Source of the DNA: Paenibacillus soyae
Lineage (GTDB): Bacteria > Bacillota > Bacilli > Paenibacillales > Paenibacillaceae
Assembly: GCF_024623455.1 (NCBI RefSeq)
Contig: NZ_JANIPJ010000002.1
Span: 186,001 to 250,000 of the forward strand
Length of the DNA stretch: 64,000 bases
Direction of reading: 5' to 3'
Shown: positions 17,835 through 25,675 of the stretch, piece by piece
Position numbering within the stretch: the first letter of the stretch is position 1
How the letters are laid out: each line of letters opens with the position of its first letter
Notes under the pieces: generated by a model
The model's input: the letters and a program-made list of their open reading frames with translations, nothing else
What the model was told of the DNA's origin: nothing
Database searches by the model: none
Position numbers and translations under genes: made by a program

Positions 17835-19007
17835 TTACGCGACGGTTGATTTGGTTTCGGTTACAGCTTGGGATGACCGGCTCGACAGGAAAGCGTACGC
17901 TGCAAAAAATAGAAACATTTCCAAGAGAATGACATACCCCGGCACTTCGACGAACGTATCGAACGCGGCAAACAGCGCAAGCAATGCCGCCAGGCTGGCG
18001 AAATGATCGTTTCTCCAAACCTGATGCGACTGCCGATACCGATGGAAAACAATCGCGGTCGACAAGAAGTAGAGCGCAGCCGATCCAAAAACGAAGCCGA
18101 TCATGAACCTATAATCGAATTGCTCCAGTAACAGCAATTGAATCGATGCCGCGAGCATGCATAAGGAGAAATAAATAAAGAAATGCCCGTATATGATCGT
18201 TTGTCCCGCCGTTTCTTTATGCTTGTTCACCCGCTTCTCGACGTTCTCGAAATAATGCCACCATATGGCGATGATCAGGAAGAAAGAGACCGACGCATAA
18301 CCGATGGACGACCATGACCATTCGATCGATTCGAGGATGGCAAGGGCGCTCACGACGGATTCGCCCAGGAAGATTAACGTGAACAATGAAAAGCGTTCCA
18401 AAAGATGATGCGTTTGAATGGGGCTTTTCACCAAATACTTTCTGCCCGCGATCGGGATGAGAATGTCGACGGCGATGCCGGCGTACAGGACAACGTAGCG
18501 TACCCATCCGTCGAAGAACAGCGAGCTCGCCGAAATCGCGAGGCCGATCCAAAAGCATCTGCCGAGGAAGCGGGCCGCAGCTTGATGATGAGAGGAGTCT
18601 CCATTGCCTCGGACGGACAAATACTGAATGGCCGTTACCGCCCTCAGGCCGGTATAGCCGATAAGAAACGGCATGTAGTAGCGGTCGAAATCCACGTTGA
18701 GGCTGGCCGTCATAATGAGCACGAAAAATAATTGCATGATCATAAACAGGCGATGCGACAATAAATCTTGGCCGAAGCGGTTATTGAATAGGGATTGACC
18801 TACCCAAGCCCACCAAATGGGAACAAAGATAAGAACGAACTTCCCCAAATATTCGAACGGAATGACGCCGTCCTCCATATGAAGGAGCACATGGCTCGCC
18901 TTCGCGACCGCAGCCACGAAGAGCAGATCGTAGAACAGCTCGAGCCAGGTCACCCGCTTCTCCGCGAACGCCGCTATGGGCAGCTTCACCGATGCTTGCT
19001 TATCCAT
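17835..19007 (-). CDS. Low temperature requirement protein A (LtrA) family membrane protein
   Basis: 390 residues with about ten to twelve membrane helices. VTWLELFYDLLFVAAVAKAS near the N-terminus is the LtrA family signature, and HHLLERFSLFTLIFLGESVV is the second conserved block. LtrA was named from a Listeria mutant unable to grow in the cold; the biochemical role is unknown. The ATG at 19007 overlaps the rpiA stop by 8 bases, so it is coupled to rpiA. Confidence 0.9.
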   Translation of the reverse strand: MDKQASVKLPIAAFAEKRVTWLELFYDLLFVAAVAKASHVLLHMEDGVIPFEYLGKFVLIFVPIWWAWVGQSLFNNRFGQDLLSHRLFMIMQLFFVLIMTASLNVDFDRYYMPFLIGYTGLRAVTAIQYLSVRGNGDSSHHQAAARFLGRCFWIGLAISASSLFFDGWVRYVVLYAGIAVDILIPIAGRKYLVKSPIQTHHLLERFSLFTLIFLGESVVSALAILESIEWSWSSIGYASVSFFLIIAIWWHYFENVEKRVNKHKETAGQTIIYGHFFIYFSLCMLAASIQLLLLEQFDYRFMIGFVFGSAALYFLSTAIVFHRYRQSHQVWRNDHFASLAALLALFAAFDTFVEVPGYVILLEMFLFFAAYAFLSSRSSQAVTETKSTVA

Positions 19008-19674
19008 TTTCCCTCTCCTTTACTTCCACGATATCTTGACGCGCGACGACAACGGCATTCGCCATCCCCAGGAACAGTCCGTGCTCCACAACGCCCGTTA
19101 TCCCGTTTAACCAATCGTTTAGCGCTTCCGGGTCTCCGATCGCGCCAAGCTGCAAATCGATAATATAATTGCCGCTGTCCGTTATGTACCGGTTCTCCCC
19201 CGACATGCGCAGCTTTGGATTCAAGCCTTTGTCGAATAGCCGCCGATAGACTTGCGAATAGCCGAACGGAACGACTTCCACCGGCAGCGGGAACCTCCCT
19301 AGCCGATCCACCAGCTTATCGGAGCCGACCACCCAGATCGACCTTTCGGAGGCCGCCGCAACGATTTTTTCGAAGAAGAGCGCCCCTCCTCCTCCTTTGA
19401 TCCCGCGAAACGCCGGATCCACTTCGTCCGCGCCGTCGATCGTTAAATCGAGCTTCCCCGCTTCATCGATCGAGACAAGCGGAATGCGCAGGCTTTCCGC
19501 CAATCGCGTCGTGGACGACGAAGTCGATACCGCTTTGATGGTCAAGCCTTCCTTCACCATCTCGCCGATCCGGCGAATGGTATAATACACGGTAGAACCC
19601 GTCCCTAAGCCGACGGTCATGCCGTTCTTCACGAATTCGGCCGCTTTCTCGCCGGCAAGCTGTTTCTCGTTCAT
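19000..19674 (-). CDS. rpiA: Ribose-5-phosphate isomerase A
   Basis: 224 residues; interconverts ribose-5-phosphate and ribulose-5-phosphate in the pentose phosphate pathway. Family motifs are MTVGLGTGSTVYYTIRRIGE (phosphate loop), LDLTIDGADEVDPAFRGIKG (catalytic Asp-Gly-Ala-Asp) and GGGGALFFEKIVAAAS. The length is normal. An AAGGAGCTTAGGCG ribosome site precedes the ATG. It leads a small operon with ltrA and an APH-type kinase, an association I cannot explain functionally. Confidence 0.96.
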   Translation of the reverse strand: MNEKQLAGEKAAEFVKNGMTVGLGTGSTVYYTIRRIGEMVKEGLTIKAVSTSSSTTRLAESLRIPLVSIDEAGKLDLTIDGADEVDPAFRGIKGGGGALFFEKIVAAASERSIWVVGSDKLVDRLGRFPLPVEVVPFGYSQVYRRLFDKGLNPKLRMSGENRYITDSGNYIIDLQLGAIGDPEALNDWLNGITGVVEHGLFLGMANAVVVARQDIVEVKERENG

Positions 19675-19831
19675 CGCCTAAGCTCCTTACTGTCTGTGAA
19701 TCGTTTCTTCTTGCATTAAAAGAATAAAGCATATTGGGAATTTTTTCAGCATTCCGCCCGAAAAAAGTGATCGATGAAAATAGCAGTCAGCGCGTTCTGT
19801 GGTAGAATTACCCTTTAGGGAGGTCATAAGG

Positions 19832-21097
19832 ATGACAATGGAAAATAAAATCGGCGCGTATCTGAACGCCTACAAGGATCGTTACCCGCTTAGCGGCACG
19901 GTATTGGTCGCCCGCGACGGGGCGATTGTCTATGAAGAAGCATTCGGCGGCGCCAATGTCGAGCACGGGGTCCCGAATTCGATGAATACGCGCTTTGGAA
20001 TTTGGTCCGTTACTAAATCGTTTACGGCGATGTCCGTCCTGCTCTTAGCCGAACAAGGCAGGCTGAGCCTAGACGACCCTGCCGCCGAATACATCGAACG
20101 ATTCGACCGCGGCGAACCGATAACGATTCGGCATTTGCTTCAGCATCGCTCCGGGCTGCCGAACTTCACGAGCCTCGCGTCGTACAACGCGAATTGGAAC
20201 AAGTGGCCGCTGACGCGGGACGAATGTCTGGCGCTGCTACGGGACGTCCCCGCAAGCTTCAAACCGGGAGAATCGTTTGCTTATAATAATACGGGGTATT
20301 ATTTGCTTGGATGGATCGTCGAACGCGCGGCCGGAGAAAGCTATGACTCCTTCCTCCGCTCCAGGATCCTGGAGCCGCTAGGCATGCGGGATACAGGCCT
20401 TAACGATGGACGGCATATGATCCCTGGGCTAGCCAGCGCCTATCACTCAACCGGCTATGAGCTGTCGCCGGCGGAATTTATCGACATGAGCTCCGTCTTT
20501 ACCGCCGGAGGCATGTATTCCACCGCGCGGGACTTGCTTCTATGGGATCAATCCTTCTATTCCGGCACATTGCTTGGAAGAGAGGTCATGGATCCTATAC
20601 TGCTTAACGAGGAAGCCGGTTACGGCTTAGGCTGGTTTCTAGATCGTAAGCATGAACGGCGCAGAGTCTATCACGGGGGCGCTTACCGCGGCTACCGCAG
20701 CGAGCTTCATCGTTACCCCGATGACGGCGTGACCGTCATCGTGTTGTCCAATTACGACTTCGTGCCCGTTACGGCTCTCGCCGAGCAGTTGGCGGGAATC
20801 GTATTCGGCCAGGATGCGTCCATACCGGAGCCGCCTCCCGCCTACCCATTATCCGAAGCAGAATTCGGACATCTTCGAGGTCGTTACGAGGGCTTCGGCT
20901 GCCAAGCCATCGTCGATCGGGATGAGGACGGCTATTATTTTTTGTGGAACAAACGCGAACGAAATCCGATGTACCCGATTTCCGGCACGAGCTTTCAGCA
21001 TGCTTGGCATGACCGGGCTTACGCATTTAAGCCGAGTCAGGAAGCGGGAATGACCTTCCTCGGTATGAAGAAGCAGTCTGATGAAAACCTCGGATAA
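19832..21097 (+). CDS. Beta-lactamase-family serine hydrolase (class C/penicillin-binding-protein-like)
   Basis: 421 residues. The catalytic triad motifs are SVTK (S59-K62), YNN (151-153) and HGGAYRG near residue 288, giving the SxxK/YxN/HxG set of the AmpC/D-alanyl-carboxypeptidase/esterase-like hydrolases. No signal peptide is visible, so it is probably cytosolic. The substrate is unknown and the family is broad; resistance should not be assumed. About 80 C-terminal residues form a separate domain after the hydrolase. The start at 19832 follows GGGAGGTCATAAGG; an upstream ATG at 19799 has no ribosome site. Confidence 0.88.
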   Translation: MTMENKIGAYLNAYKDRYPLSGTVLVARDGAIVYEEAFGGANVEHGVPNSMNTRFGIWSVTKSFTAMSVLLLAEQGRLSLDDPAAEYIERFDRGEPITIRHLLQHRSGLPNFTSLASYNANWNKWPLTRDECLALLRDVPASFKPGESFAYNNTGYYLLGWIVERAAGESYDSFLRSRILEPLGMRDTGLNDGRHMIPGLASAYHSTGYELSPAEFIDMSSVFTAGGMYSTARDLLLWDQSFYSGTLLGREVMDPILLNEEAGYGLGWFLDRKHERRRVYHGGAYRGYRSELHRYPDDGVTVIVLSNYDFVPVTALAEQLAGIVFGQDASIPEPPPAYPLSEAEFGHLRGRYEGFGCQAIVDRDEDGYYFLWNKRERNPMYPISGTSFQHAWHDRAYAFKPSQEAGMTFLGMKKQSDENLG

Positions 21098-21139
21098 ATC
21101 GCGGCGCGGAGCCCCGCCTTCTACATCGCCATATTCAAT

Positions 21140-21166
21140 AGATCCGATTATGGGTCTCTTTTTTTG
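21140..21166 (+). terminator. Terminator after the serine hydrolase
   Basis: AGATCC-GATTAT-GGGTCT followed by CTTTTTTT, about 40 bases past the stop codon. Confidence 0.75.
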
Positions 21167-21461
21167 CAAATCATGATTTATTAAATCATTTTATTGAGTA
21201 TGAAGCGATTATAAACGATTTTTAGAGGGATAAATTTTGATTACTCTGAAAATTCCCCTCCCCATCATTCAGCTTCCCCTCTATACTTAACGTTGAGTTC
21301 GACTCCAGCGTCTCCCCGCCCGCTTTCCGTGAGACCTGATATAAGCTCACTTCCGTGAGTTTATATAATCATTTGCAGAAAGGAGGCTTCTAGCTCCGTT
21401 ATCCGTCAACCATCATCTTAGCGATCGCATGAATCCAAACCCATTAGGAGGTAATTGATTA
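21166..21461 (+). other. Intergenic region before the LPMO gene
   Basis: The 364 bases between the serine hydrolase and the LPMO gene hold no credible gene. Beyond the terminator there is a 12-base perfect palindrome AAATCATGATTT (21168-21179) with a second AAATCAT nearby, the long inverted repeat at 21340-21365, a TATAAT at 21364-21369, and an AAAGGAGG at about 21380 with no start codon after it. Confidence 0.6.
21340..21369 (+). promoter_or_regulatory. Palindromic operator candidate overlapping the LPMO promoter
   Basis: TATAAGCTCAC and GTGAGTTTATA form an 11-base inverted repeat (one mismatch) around TTCC at 21340-21365. It ends at a TATAAT (21364-21369) and occupies the place of the -35 element, for which there is no good match. 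A further GTGAG copy lies just upstream. This fits regulator binding at an activated or repressed promoter. Confidence 0.45.
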
Positions 21462-22808
21462 ATGACGATGCTTCAAAATTCGAGGCAATTGATGGTGAAA
21501 GCGATTGCTGCATGCGGCTTCCTGCTTGTTCTGCTTGCTTGTATGTTTGTATTATCCGACAGAGCTTCCGCTCACGGCTACGTGGAATCGCCCGCGAGCC
21601 GTCCTTACCTTTGCAAGCAAGGCACGAATACGGACTGCGGGGCCGTGGTCTATGAACCGCAAAGCTTGGAAACGACTAAAGGCTTCCCTGCCGCAGGTCC
21701 CGCCGACGGCAAAATAGCAAGCGCGGGCGGCATCTTCCCTAAGCTGGATGAACAATCGAGCACGCGCTGGAGCAAAGTGGCGATCTCCGGCGGGCAAAAA
21801 ACGTTTACTTGGAAGTTTACGGCGAACCATGCCACGACCAGCTTCCGATATTTTATTACGAAAGCGACCTGGAACCCGAACTCTCCGCTCACTCGCGACC
21901 AATTCGAGCTGACGCCGTTCTGCACCGTGAACTACGGCGGCGCGCAGCCCCCGATGACCTATTCGCATACGTGCAACGTGCCGACCGATCGTTCCGGATA
22001 TCATGTCATCCTTGCGGTTTGGGATGTCGACAACACGGCGAACGCCTTCTATAACGCGATCGACGTTCAGTTCGGCGCGCCGACCGATCCTACGGCGCCT
22101 ACGGCTCCTGCCAATCTTGCCGCGTCCAATATCGGCACGACCAGCGCCACTGTATCGTGGTCCGCTTCTACCGACAACGTCGGCGTCACCGGCTACCGCA
22201 TATACAACGGCTCCACTCAGATCGGCTCCACGAACGGAGCATTGTCACTGAATTTGACGGGATTGACCTCGAATACGACATACAACATTACGGTCAAAGC
22301 CGTCGACGCGGCCGGCAATGTATCGAACGCGAGCAATACGGCCAACTTTACGACACAAGCTGTGTCCGGTCCCGACTCGACGGCGCCTACGGCCCCAACC
22401 GGACTTCATATTATGGGAACCCCGACCCATCAATCCGTTCATTTGATGTGGGGCTCCTCCACGGATAACGTAGGGGTAACCAGCTACCGTATTTTCAACG
22501 GCACCACGCTTGTCGCGACTGTATCCGGCACAGCCATCGAGCATGTAGTGACCGGCTTGTCCGCGAATACGGCATATACCTTTACGGTCAAAGCCGTGGA
22601 CGCCGCCGGCAACGTTTCGGCCGCGAGCAATGCCATAAGCCTAACGACCCCGGCCGCTCCTGCGACTTACCCGGCCTGGAACGCTTCCACCGTCTACTGG
22701 GGCGGGGACAAAGTAACATACAACGGAGTGAATTACGAAGCCAGATGGTGGACGCAGGGCCAGACGCCCGGAACGCCGGCGGCGGATGTATGGAAAGTCA
22801 TCCCTTAA
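21462..22808 (+). CDS. Secreted AA10 lytic polysaccharide monooxygenase with two FnIII domains and a CBM5/12
   Basis: 448 residues. After the signal peptide (cut at ASA-H) the mature protein starts with His38, which with His123 ([13 protein letters not shown]) makes the copper histidine brace; F196 in [11 protein letters not shown] is the axial residue. This is the GbpA/CBP21 family that oxidatively cleaves chitin or cellulose. Two fibronectin type III modules follow (about 211-300 and 308-395, each with [21 protein letters not shown] text), then a CBM5/12 chitin-binding module (about 402-448, [20 protein letters not shown]). An AGGAGG lies 10 bases before the ATG. Substrate preference is inferred from the CBM as chitin. 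Confidence 0.93.
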   Translation: MTMLQNSRQLMVKAIAACGFLLVLLACMFVLSDRASAHGYVESPASRPYLCKQGTNTDCGAVVYEPQSLETTKGFPAAGPADGKIASAGGIFPKLDEQSSTRWSKVAISGGQKTFTWKFTANHATTSFRYFITKATWNPNSPLTRDQFELTPFCTVNYGGAQPPMTYSHTCNVPTDRSGYHVILAVWDVDNTANAFYNAIDVQFGAPTDPTAPTAPANLAASNIGTTSATVSWSASTDNVGVTGYRIYNGSTQIGSTNGALSLNLTGLTSNTTYNITVKAVDAAGNVSNASNTANFTTQAVSGPDSTAPTAPTGLHIMGTPTHQSVHLMWGSSTDNVGVTSYRIFNGTTLVATVSGTAIEHVVTGLSANTAYTFTVKAVDAAGNVSAASNAISLTTPAAPATYPAWNASTVYWGGDKVTYNGVNYEARWWTQGQTPGTPAADVWKVIP

Positions 22809-22822
22809 CCTATTAAATAATC

Positions 22823-22853
22823 GATGCCGGCCTGCAGAGGCCGGCATCTTTTA
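22823..22853 (+). terminator. Terminator after the LPMO gene
   Basis: A perfect 10-base stem GATGCCGGCC/GGCCGGCATC around TGCAGA, followed by TTTTA. Confidence 0.85.
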
Positions 22854-22891
22854 TGAATATGGGAAAAGCGTCCCTATGCTGGAAAATGACA

Positions 22892-22920
22892 TTTACAACG
22901 GAAGTCCTATGCGGTAAAAT
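22892..22920 (+). promoter_or_regulatory. Sigma-A promoter of the Lys-Asp-repeat protein gene
   Basis: TTTACA (22892-22897) and TAAAAT (22915-22920) are spaced by 17 bases. The predicted start is about 48 bases before the ATG. Confidence 0.65.
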
Positions 22921-22974
22921 TCTTTATAGAGAACACCTTATATTCTCAATACCGTACAATGGGAGTGTATCCAG

Positions 22975-23382
22975 ATGAAGATGATGAAACGGATCATCGG
23001 CCTTACCGCGCTTCTGGCACTGCTCGCGTTCCCGGCATCGGCGTTCGCCTCGGGCTATTCGAGCTACAACAACGATCAGAACAAAGGATTTTTTTCCTCC
23101 ATCTTCTCGTTTTTCGGAGGATCGTCGGGAGACAAGTACAGCGGGTACGACTACGACTACAACAAGGATTACAGCAAGGACAAAGATAAGGATAAGAACA
23201 AGGATAAAGACAAGGACAAAGACAAAGACAAAAACAAGGACAAAGATAAGAATACCAATCATTACGACAAGGACGACTTTTGGGATTGGGTGAAGGATAA
23301 CGATTGGTGGGACGATTACTGCTGGTGGGATGATCACAAGGACGACTCTTGGAAGATTTGGGAGAAATATTACTGCTGGTAA
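22975..23382 (+). CDS. Secreted Lys-Asp-repeat, Trp/Asp-rich protein of unknown function
   Basis: 135 residues. A signal peptide (MKMMKRIIGLTALLALLAFP, cut near AFA-S) is followed by a Ser/Gly/Tyr/Phe stretch (26-55). Residues about 66-92 alternate Lys and Asp (KDKDKDKNKD type). The C-terminal 36 residues contain nine Trp, many Asp and both Cys of the mature chain (YCWW and YYCW). I recognise no family. The gene has its own good promoter and terminator, and GGGAGTG as ribosome site. The composition suggests an extracellular or cell-surface low-complexity protein that could bind metal or wall polymer; this is speculation. Confidence 0.8.
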   Translation: MKMMKRIIGLTALLALLAFPASAFASGYSSYNNDQNKGFFSSIFSFFGGSSGDKYSGYDYDYNKDYSKDKDKDKNKDKDKDKDKDKNKDKDKNTNHYDKDDFWDWVKDNDWWDDYCWWDDHKDDSWKIWEKYYCW

Positions 23383-23389
23383 TCATGAC

Positions 23390-23428
23390 AAGGGCTGCAG
23401 CAACCGATTCGATTGCTGCAGCCCTTAT
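23390..23428 (+). terminator. Terminator after the Lys-Asp-repeat gene
   Basis: A 14-base perfect stem (AAGGGCTGCAGCAA/TTGCTGCAGCCCTT) around CCGATTCGA. The T run is poor, but it also faces the end of the convergent monooxygenase gene. Confidence 0.7.
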
Positions 23429-23454
23429 ATTTAGAGTTATTCAATCACGCAATT

Positions 23455-23784
23455 TTAGACGCCGGCAGGAGTTCCCTGAAATACTTTTTTGACGTCGTAC
23501 ATTTTGACGGTGCTGCTAATGACGTAGCTTGGAGGGCCTTCCCCTCTCTTCTCTCGATGTCCAGCGATATGAACGGGGTCCTTCTCCCAGTTTTTCCAAG
23601 CTTCCTCTGACTCCCACCGAATCATGGCAATCACTTCTTCCGACTCCTTGCTCTTCCTGCTAACCATAACCGTACGGTCAATAAGTCCTGGCATCGTATC
23701 GATATGGCCAGGCTGGCCGAATCGTTCAGCGACTTGCTCCGCGTTGCCGGGTTCTACCACGATCGTGCGCAGTTGGATAAACAT
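23455..23784 (-). CDS. Antibiotic-biosynthesis-monooxygenase-fold protein, probable IsdG/HmoA-like heme monooxygenase
   Basis: 109 residues. MFIQLRTIVVEPGNAEQVAE, then MPGLIDRTVMVSRK, MIRWESEEAWKNWEKDPVHI and AGHRE give the ABM ferredoxin-like fold; the Asn/Trp/His triad of IsdG-type heme oxygenases is plausible here (Trp in EEAWKNW, His in HIAGH). Such enzymes open heme to release iron in the cytosol. The Fur-like box inside its promoter strongly supports an iron role. ATG 23784 is 8 bases after GGGGAG; ATG 23790 is too close to it. The gene stands alone. Confidence 0.8.
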   Translation of the reverse strand: MFIQLRTIVVEPGNAEQVAERFGQPGHIDTMPGLIDRTVMVSRKSKESEEVIAMIRWESEEAWKNWEKDPVHIAGHREKRGEGPPSYVISSTVKMYDVKKVFQGTPAGV

Positions 23785-23819
23785 CGTCATCGCTCCCCAT
23801 TTGAGTATTATTCTCACTC

Positions 23820-23848
23820 ATCATATCGATAACGATTATCAATGTCAA
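23820..23848 (-). promoter_or_regulatory. Sigma-A promoter with embedded Fur-like box
   Basis: On the minus strand TTGACA (23848-23843) and TATGAT (23825-23820) are 17 bases apart, a near-consensus promoter. The spacer holds CGATAACGATTATCA on the plus strand (23827-23841), which matches 13 of 15 positions of the 7-1-7 Fur box TGATAATNATTATCA. The site would block RNA polymerase when Fur is iron-loaded. Confidence 0.75.
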
Positions 23849-23858
23849 CTGAGTTCGC

Positions 23859-24047
23859 CTATTCGTAACGTTTCAAGCGATAGCGGTACCCGCAAAAGCC
23901 GCATTTAAATACGATACTGTCTTCGCCGATCGCGAAGCTGAATCGGTCGTCATCCTCGAGCTCGATAAATTCGCGCCCCTGCTCGTCGCGATCGCCGGTC
24001 GCGAACAGTTCGGTTCGATTGCCGCACTCGCATTCGATATGCATCAT
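23859..24047 (-). CDS. Small zinc-ribbon-like protein
   Basis: 62 residues. Two Cys pairs, CEC near the start (MMHIECECGNRTELFA) and CGFC near the end (IVFKCGFCGYRYRLKRY), suggest one zinc-binding knuckle, with an acidic middle (IELEDDDRFSFAI). The function is unknown. The ATG at 24047 is 7 bases past the stop of the PAP2 gene and follows GAGAGGGTGAACAGCG, so the two are co-transcribed. A longer start at 24089 overlaps PAP2 without a ribosome site. Confidence 0.7.
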   Translation of the reverse strand: MMHIECECGNRTELFATGDRDEQGREFIELEDDDRFSFAIGEDSIVFKCGFCGYRYRLKRYE

Positions 24048-24054
24048 TCGCTGT

Positions 24055-24657
24055 TCACCCTCTCTTCTTCCGCCGGATCCCATCCGCAATGATGACGGTT
24101 GCGCATAATACGGCTAATCCGGCGCTGTACCCTGCCAATATATCCGATACGTAATGAACGTGGAAGTACACTCGGCACAATCCCATGAACAAGATCAGGG
24201 CCGCTGCAACGACGCCTATGATTCCTTTCGCGAAGCCCGGCCATCTCGTCTCCCGCCATAGGGCGATCAGCATGAGTCCGAATATTACGAAGCCGAGCAT
24301 CGCGTTAGCGCTGGGAAAGCTGGCGCCGTCGGCCGACAGCCCCCAGGCCTCTTCCGGCCTCACCCGATCGATCGCGTTTTTGAGAATCGTATTAATCACG
24401 AAGCCGCCGAGAACGCCCCCGATGAACATTCCCCCGTACCCCCAGCCGAAGAGATAGCCGAATACGCCTGCGGCGCCTAAAGTGATGACGATGATCGCGA
24501 CCGTGGAGCCGATGCCCGACAGCAGCTCCATCACGGATGTCAGCCCATCGCTCCTCAAGCCTCCGATCCACTCCTGTACCTCTCTATCGAGAGAATGGCC
24601 TCCTTGCTCCGGTAGAGTCAGGAATGCGGCGACGAATCCGATGATGCCCGCTGCCAT
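24055..24657 (-). CDS. PAP2-superfamily membrane phosphatase-like protein with altered active site
   Basis: 200 residues with about five or six membrane helices. The three phosphatase motifs are present in order: KNAIDRVRP (motif 1), FPSANAMLG in place of PSGH (motif 2), and CRVYFHVHYVSD in place of SRxxxxxHxxxD (motif 3). The motif-2 catalytic His is Asn here, while the motif-3 His and Asp remain, so activity on lipid pyrophosphates or phosphatidate is uncertain. The first ATG (24657) has no ribosome site. A good AGGGGGC lies upstream with only ATT (24690) as a possible start after it, which would complete the first helix. Confidence 0.82.
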   Translation of the reverse strand: MAAGIIGFVAAFLTLPEQGGHSLDREVQEWIGGLRSDGLTSVMELLSGIGSTVAIIVITLGAAGVFGYLFGWGYGGMFIGGVLGGFVINTILKNAIDRVRPEEAWGLSADGASFPSANAMLGFVIFGLMLIALWRETRWPGFAKGIIGVVAAALILFMGLCRVYFHVHYVSDILAGYSAGLAVLCATVIIADGIRRKKRG

Positions 24658-24805
24658 TCCTATATACCAGCCTGTAGATGGATTACGAATAAATAACGCC
24701 CCCTATGTAAGATTCATTGCTTAGTGCCCCTCGCTTCGTTATAATAAGCGATGATATTATTACATGACAAGCCTAATGTCAAGAAGAATAGGAAGGAATG
24801 CCTTA

Positions 24806-25675
24806 ATGATGTACATCGCGGATAAATGGACCGATTACGAAGTGATAGATACCGGCGAAGGAGACAAGCTCGAACGATGGGGAGCCTACATATTGCGGCG
24901 CCCGGACCCTCAGATTATATGGCCGATCGCCGATGAATCCGGTCCTTGGAAGAAGACGGACGGACGCTATTACCGCAGTTCCTCGGGAGGCGGCAAGTGG
25001 GAGATGACGAAGTCGCTGCCCGAAAGATGGACGATTACGTACGGCGAGCTTTCGTTCCATATTAAGCCGACGAATTTCAAGCATACCGGGTTGTTCCCCG
25101 AGCAAGCCGTCAATTGGAGCTGGATGATGGACAAGATTCGCGGAGCCGGCCGGCCGATTCGCGTTCTTAACTTGTTCGCTTATTCGGGAGGGGCTACCGT
25201 GGCCGCCGCGGCCGCGGGTGCCGAGGTATGCCATGTCGATGCCGCCAAAGGAATGGTCCAATGGGCCAAAGAGAATGCGCAGCTGTCCGGACTGGAGTCC
25301 GCGCCGATTCGCTATATAACCGATGACGTCTTCAAGTTCGTGCAGAGGGAGCAGCGCCGGGGAAGACAATACGACGCGATAATTATGGACCCTCCGTCCT
25401 ACGGTCGCGGTCCGAACGGGGAAACATGGAAGCTCGAAGAAAACCTGTATCCTTTCCTACAATTCTGCACGACCATACTATCGAATAATCCTCTGTTCCT
25501 GCTTATTAACTCTTACACGACCGGCCTGTCCCCTACGGTTCTGCACAATATGCTGCATATGACGATGGCGGGCAAGTTCGGCGGTTCGATCCATTGCGGG
25601 GAAATCGGACTTCCGATTACGAGAACCGGCTTGAATCTGCCTTGCGGCATTCTTGGACGCTGGGAATCGAAGTGA
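24806..25675 (+). CDS. Class I SAM-dependent methyltransferase, RlmI/RlmK-like
   Basis: 289 residues, cytosolic. VLNLFAYSGGATVAAAAAGA is the SAM-binding glycine loop, CHVDAAKGMVQWAKENAQLS follows, and YDAIIMDPPSYGRGPNGETW is the DPPxxG motif of RNA base methyltransferases. It lacks the N-terminal PUA domain of RlmI. The target is probably rRNA but is not shown. ATG 24806 is 9 bases after AGGAAGG. Its TGA overlaps the ATG of the next gene, a pseudouridine synthase, giving an RNA-modification pair. Confidence 0.85.
   Translation: MMYIADKWTDYEVIDTGEGDKLERWGAYILRRPDPQIIWPIADESGPWKKTDGRYYRSSSGGGKWEMTKSLPERWTITYGELSFHIKPTNFKHTGLFPEQAVNWSWMMDKIRGAGRPIRVLNLFAYSGGATVAAAAAGAEVCHVDAAKGMVQWAKENAQLSGLESAPIRYITDDVFKFVQREQRRGRQYDAIIMDPPSYGRGPNGETWKLEENLYPFLQFCTTILSNNPLFLLINSYTTGLSPTVLHNMLHMTMAGKFGGSIHCGEIGLPITRTGLNLPCGILGRWESK

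Noticed and set aside
23200..23240. Tandem repeat as a CRISPR or satellite
   Set aside because: The short AAGGACAAAGACAAA-type repeats encode the Lys-Asp tract of a protein and have no spacer structure.
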